Positions 60,791 through 64,000 of a stretch of 64,000 bases of DNA are shown here, piece by piece. The stretch covers positions 1 through 64,000 of the forward strand of contig JAPXLN010000008.1 of the NCBI GenBank assembly GCA_033809515.1, in the 5' to 3' direction. The stretch comes from JAPXLN01 sp033809515. GTDB lineage: Bacteria; Bacillota; Sulfobacillia; Fermentithermobacillales; Fermentithermobacillaceae. Under the pieces are notes generated by a model. That model made no database searches. It was not told the DNA's origin and was given only the letters and a program-made list of their open reading frames with translations. Made by a program: the position numbers and the translations under genes. Positions within the stretch are counted from its first letter, which is position 1. Each line of letters opens with the position of its first letter.

Positions 60791-61870
60791 TTGTATGGGC
60801 TGTATGAGCTTTCTGCCTCATCTCAGCCGACCAACTATACAGAGGGATATCAGGGGCAAGCGGAAGGACCGCAAGGGGGCAGCAAGGAGGGTGATGCCAT
60901 CCGTCCAAGGGATTATTATGTATCCGGAGAGGCTCAAGGGGCGGGAGATGGCTTAGATAACCATGACAGAGATAAAAGCAGCAGCGGAGACGAAAACCAA
61001 AAGATTCTTGACGCGCTGTCACAACGCCCGGAAGCGCCGGAAACCATGGATATGCTTTACTGTCGGTTCGCCGGTCCGCTGTACAGATACGCCTGCGCCA
61101 CTCTCAGGAACGAGGAAGCGGCGAAAGACGTTGTCCAGGAGACCATGATCGGCGCCTGGCGCAGCGCTCCGTCTTTTGCCGGCAGAAGCTCGGTCGCCAC
61201 CTGGATCTTCGCCATATGCAGCAACAAGATAAAGGACCATGTGCGAGGGCAATCCCGAGCAACTGCCGGCCCCCGGTCACCGGCAGGGATGAGCATACGC
61301 GGTGAACCCTCGCCGCCCCAATCAGGAGGAACAAGACCAGGCGCAACCCCACCCGCCGGCGAGGGAAACGAGACTCTTGTTTCGCAGAAAGGGGTAACTG
61401 AGCTCCTCCCGTGGGCGGGAACCGGCTCCCTTTCCCAGGAAGAAGAAGCTCGCGTGTTGGCCCATGCAGTGATCTCACATGCATTCAGAAACGACTTGCT
61501 TCAGACAATCAGGTTGCGCAGCCTTGTCGCCGGTCAGGTGAGCCAGATCGAATTCAGCGACCGCATCTGTACAGAACTCAGGGAAAGGCTGGCAAATGAT
61601 TGCGTCATAACCGCTCAAGCAGGAGACAAGAGCAGCGAAACATTAGCAGCCGGGCAGTCCCGGCATCCCGGACGTCTCATAATGGACGACATTGCTCCAC
61701 GGTGCCGGATGGGACACGGCCCGGCGCTTCGCTTTGGAGACCCTCTGTCGGAAGGGCGCTTGTTTACAGAGGTCGTGCCCTTTATAGCAGAGGTCATGCT
61801 CCCTGGCGGAATGGGCGAGCTGCCAGGAGCTCTCTTACGCTACTGGGCAAGGCGGAAATATCTGCCTTAA
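60791..61870 (+). CDS. ECF-like RNA polymerase sigma factor with atypical C-terminus
   Basis: A 359-codon frame. Residues about 85-155 clearly match sigma-70 region 2: CRFAGPLYRYACATLRNEEAAKD, VVQETMIGAWRSAPSFAGRSSVATWIFAICSNKIKDHVR. After a Gly/Pro-rich linker no region 4 helix-turn-helix is recognisable; the last 150 residues (SHAFRNDLLQTIRLRSLVAG..., MLPGGMGELPGALLRYWARR) are of unknown kind. The N-terminal 70 residues are not conserved and the start is unsure, since no ribosome site fits. Either region 4 has been replaced or degraded, or a frame error hides it. The next two genes may be its operon. Confidence 0.65.
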   Translation: MYGLYELSASSQPTNYTEGYQGQAEGPQGGSKEGDAIRPRDYYVSGEAQGAGDGLDNHDRDKSSSGDENQKILDALSQRPEAPETMDMLYCRFAGPLYRYACATLRNEEAAKDVVQETMIGAWRSAPSFAGRSSVATWIFAICSNKIKDHVRGQSRATAGPRSPAGMSIRGEPSPPQSGGTRPGATPPAGEGNETLVSQKGVTELLPWAGTGSLSQEEEARVLAHAVISHAFRNDLLQTIRLRSLVAGQVSQIEFSDRICTELRERLANDCVITAQAGDKSSETLAAGQSRHPGRLIMDDIAPRCRMGHGPALRFGDPLSEGRLFTEVVPFIAEVMLPGGMGELPGALLRYWARRKYLP

Positions 61871-61914
61871 GAACTCGCCCACACCGGAATTGCCTGATTG
61901 GAAAGGAGATACCT

Positions 61915-62256
61915 ATGCAAGAAGAACCAAATGGCAAGAGCAAAAAGAGCCAGCGGTCGGGGAATGTAGAGGAGCTGGTTCAGATCCTGGACCTAATGGG
62001 TGACTGGCTCCCCAAGTTCCTTCCGGAGCTCATGAAAGCTTTCAGAGAGCTGGCTTTCTCAGAACAGGCAGGCCGCGAAATGGGCAAAGCTGTGGCTGCT
62101 TTCTACCACGAACTGCTAAAGACAGGAATACCTCAAGAAGACGCTACGGCCATGACACACACGTACATGTCAACCATACAGGACACGATCAAACAGGTGC
62201 TGTCATCACGTTCGTTCAACTTGACAACCGGTAGCAGCAGGAACAGCCATGAGTAG
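61915..62256 (+). CDS. Small helical protein of unknown function
   Basis: A 113-residue, soluble, mostly helical protein: ELVQILDLMGDWLPKFLPELMKAF, then EMGKAVAAFYHELLKTGIPQEDATAMTHTYMSTIQDT. No family is recognised. ATG at 61915 has AAAGGAGAT upstream. It lies 44 bases after the sigma-factor gene and before a cut ABC exporter gene, so it may belong to a stress or envelope operon with them. Confidence 0.7.
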   Translation: MQEEPNGKSKKSQRSGNVEELVQILDLMGDWLPKFLPELMKAFRELAFSEQAGREMGKAVAAFYHELLKTGIPQEDATAMTHTYMSTIQDTIKQVLSSRSFNLTTGSSRNSHE

Positions 62257-62443
62257 GAAGGCCGTTGCAGGCAGCGACAGCCCCGGAATCTGCCGGGAGA
62301 ACACGGGCATAATGTTTCCCTCAAACATTTTCCCCCTGATCCGTTCAGGGCTTCGTTTGAACTTGCCACAAGGTGGCTACGCTTTGTCAAGGATGGGCAT
62401 GAACCCAGCCAATTTAGGAAAGGCAGGAGACCGCCATGGATGA
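62249..62443 (+). CDS. Possible short overlapping gene
   Basis: A 64-codon frame whose ATG overlaps the stop of the 113-residue gene (ATGAGTAG) and whose stop overlaps the ATG of the ABC gene by eight bases. Such double overlap is typical of coupled operon genes. However, the predicted peptide (SRKAVAGSDSPGICRENTG...) has no recognisable family or structure, so it may only be leader sequence. Confidence 0.3.
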   Translation: MSRKAVAGSDSPGICRENTGIMFPSNIFPLIRSGLRLNLPQGGYALSRMGMNPANLGKAGDRHG

Positions 62444-63389
62444 AACAGGCCGGGGCAGAACCCGGATGACCGATAACGGCCAAAGGAGCGCCGGCCAGAA
62501 GGAAACCGGCGAGAAGACAACCGGCCGGAGCGCAAACGAGCCGAAGAAGACCCGCGCGAAGAAAACCGGTGGAACAAACACGTGGAGTGCGCTCAAGAGG
62601 ACGCTGGCCATGACCGGAAGGCTCAACTGGTACCTGGCTGCAGCTATTGTCGCAGCAGTGGCCATGTCCTTCATTGCAGTTGCTCAGTCTGACTTTCTGG
62701 CCAGACTCTTAGACTTTATGCTGACCGGCGACCTGGAGCGTCTGAAATGGACAGCTCTTGTCACCGTAGCTATTGCTGTGGCAGACCTATTGCTCTCGTC
62801 CACACAGCAAGCGTCACTGGGCTACTTTGCACACTGCTCACTGGAGAGATTCCATACCGGCGCCGCCCACAGGCTCAGCCATGCTCAAGCTTCTTACATG
62901 ACCAAGGAGCACTCAGGGCAGATTCTATCGCGCCTTACGAGCGATCTGGGACTTGTCCAGTCCTTGCTTCAGCAGGATCTGTTGGGGCTGGTCTCAGGGA
63001 GTCTCACGGGGCTGCTGGCCATAGGCTACATGTTCTACAAGAACTGGTTCCTGGCGCTCATCGCAATTTTCGGTACTCCGGCCATATTCCTGGCAATAGG
63101 CAGGCTGAACCGGCCTCTCACCGCCTATTCTAAGGAAGCCCAGGAGGCCCTGGGCCAGATTAACGTGGTTGTCGAGGAGACCATCGCGGGCGCCTCTATA
63201 GCAAGAGCGTTTGGATTGGGCAAGACGTTGTCAGAAAGGTTTCGCGCAGGAAACCGTCTCTGGCTGGACAAGAGCGCTCGCAGAATCACCTATTCAGCGC
63301 TCCTGGCCAGCGTAGGGCTAACTGTATCTTTCACTCCTTTTCTTCTGGTGTTTGGGTTCGGAGGCCTCTTAATGCTCAACAGCATTTAG
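62436..63389 (+). pseudogene. ABC exporter gene cut after its membrane domain
   Basis: A 317-codon frame. After a basic tail (residues 1-48) comes an export-type membrane domain with about five helices and the usual cytoplasmic pattern (MTKEHSGQILSRLTSDLGLVQSLLQQDL, NVVVEETIAGASIARAFGLG). It ends suddenly at GGLLMLNSI, before the sixth helix completes and before the ATPase domain of about 250 residues. The cut coincides with the end of the inverted recombinase gene, so an inserted element has split it. ATG at 62436 has AGGAG upstream. The missing part should lie beyond the element, outside the window. Confidence 0.85.
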
Positions 63390-63395
63390 GATTCG
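63365..63395. mobile_element. Left boundary of an integrated serine-recombinase element
   Basis: The ABC exporter sense ends near 63377 and the recombinase stop is at 63376-63378, on the opposite strand. The attachment core must lie within these bases (around AACAGCATTTAG), but the exact crossover cannot be fixed without the other end. Confidence 0.6.
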
Positions 63396-64000
63396 CTATA
63401 TCTTCTATCGGGACAATTCCCCGAACCTCTAAACGGTCTGGATACACCCACAGCTTAACTTGTAACCTGTCAAGCAGTTCCTCCCAGGTTACTATTCTTT
63501 GTGGGAACCCGACCGTTAAATGTTTTTCATCGTGAACCTTCACAAAGGCAATATTTTCAGTAATTTTATCGTCATCCGGCTGGTATCGGACATCAAACAG
63601 TTCCTCTTCAATCGCTTCTTTCACAACAGCAATATTCTGCTCTAGCTTTGTAAGGTTTTCCATCTCCGGCCAGTAATGCTCATAACGCCTACGGACAGCA
63701 AGCTCTTGCTCCTTCAATTCATTGATTTGCCGCTTATAATCTTCGTGAGACAAAGCCCCGTCAACATAGACAGTAGCGAGCCTTTTCTGCTTCTCCTGCA
63801 GATGAGAAATTTGCTCTGTTATGGGAGAGAGCAGGGTTTCAAGTTCTTCTTTCCGGCGTTCCAGCGAACCGACGTACTCCTCGATGGCTTTCCGCATCTG
63901 GTCTTTGTCTTGAAGCATATCAATAAGCCGTTTTTTGACTTCTGCAGTAACTGCTTCGCCGTCAAGCACAGGGCTGTCGCATTTCGGGCTCCCGTCAAGG
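63376..64000 (-). CDS. Large serine recombinase, C-terminal part (cut by window edge)
   Basis: At least 207 residues, open to the window edge. The visible part starts within the zinc-ribbon region (LDGSPKCDSPVLDGEAVTAEV) and then forms the long coiled coil of large serine integrases (RRKEELETLLSPITEQISHLQ..., INELKEQELAVRRRYEHYWP), followed by a short beta-rich end (VKLWVYPDRLEVRGIVP). The catalytic Ser domain lies outside. Its base composition is more AT-rich than the rest of the window, in agreement with transfer. Enzymes of this kind move phages and conjugative or mobilisable elements. Confidence 0.88.
   Translation of the reverse strand, partial: LDGSPKCDSPVLDGEAVTAEVKKRLIDMLQDKDQMRKAIEEYVGSLERRKEELETLLSPITEQISHLQEKQKRLATVYVDGALSHEDYKRQINELKEQELAVRRRYEHYWPEMENLTKLEQNIAVVKEAIEEELFDVRYQPDDDKITENIAFVKVHDEKHLTVGFPQRIVTWEELLDRLQVKLWVYPDRLEVRGIVPIEDIANPKCC

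Overview
The window reads as a chromosomal segment of a Gram-positive, probably spore-forming anaerobe of the Bacillota (Clostridia-like). The evidence is the gene content: YlbF, DUF378, DUF554 and PepV homologues, a tiny YjcZ-like protein, a class A RNase P RNA, an S-layer (SLH) protein, a sigma-54 regulator next to butyrate kinase, and strong GGAGG-type ribosome sites with many TTG and GTG starts. Base composition is moderately GC-rich and even throughout. A lifestyle of peptide and amino-acid fermentation is an inference from the genes.

Layout. 1-371 is the start of purC (minus), cut by the window edge. 471-2032 holds a truncated remnant and a DUF554 membrane protein. 2097-9690 (minus) is a peptide-degradation cluster: pyroglutamyl peptidase, a membrane protein, an S41 protease, DUF1177, two decayed genes, leucyl aminopeptidase and a conserved small protein. 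9986-13622 is a two-gene heterodimeric ABC exporter. 13633-19747 (minus) is a signalling operon: ABC ATPase and ABC-2 permease, then a vWA protein, a PP2C phosphatase and a kinase-like protein (a TerY-P-type triad), then a DUF1232 protein. 20252-21714 holds a metal-exporter-like permease and a YlbF-like protein.

21888-32625 is the metabolic core. A PAS/AAA+/Fis sigma-54 activator sits before a good -24/-12 promoter that leads into buk-ptb-etfB-etfA-glcD-like oxidase, followed by a YkvI-like transporter and iorA-iorB. Together these could turn amino-acid-derived 2-oxoacids into acyl-CoA, acyl-phosphate and ATP, with an ETF-coupled 2-hydroxyacid dehydrogenase balancing electrons. 32680-35361 (minus) is a zinc-ribbon operon with a tandem PH-like-repeat protein and a one-domain AraC regulator. 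35882-41500 holds small membrane proteins, an EamA transporter, a tRNA-Pro with an octamer microsatellite beside its promoter, a YjcZ-like ORF, a zinc alcohol dehydrogenase, a ThiF-like E1 and an orphan chemoreceptor-like protein. 41744-45000 is an AAA+/vWA pair whose ribosome site can be locked in a hairpin.

45036-59905 holds a GNAT enzyme, an Orn/Lys/Arg decarboxylase, an unusual fusion of a cell-wall amidase to a CofE-like ligase, PepV, an SLH protein, an M48 protease, a CapD/FlaA1-type epimerase, DUF1893, DNA polymerase IV and two membrane proteins. 60076-60508 (minus) is rnpB. The right end holds an odd ECF-like sigma factor, a small helical protein and an ABC exporter gene cut after its membrane domain by an element whose large serine recombinase runs off the window edge.
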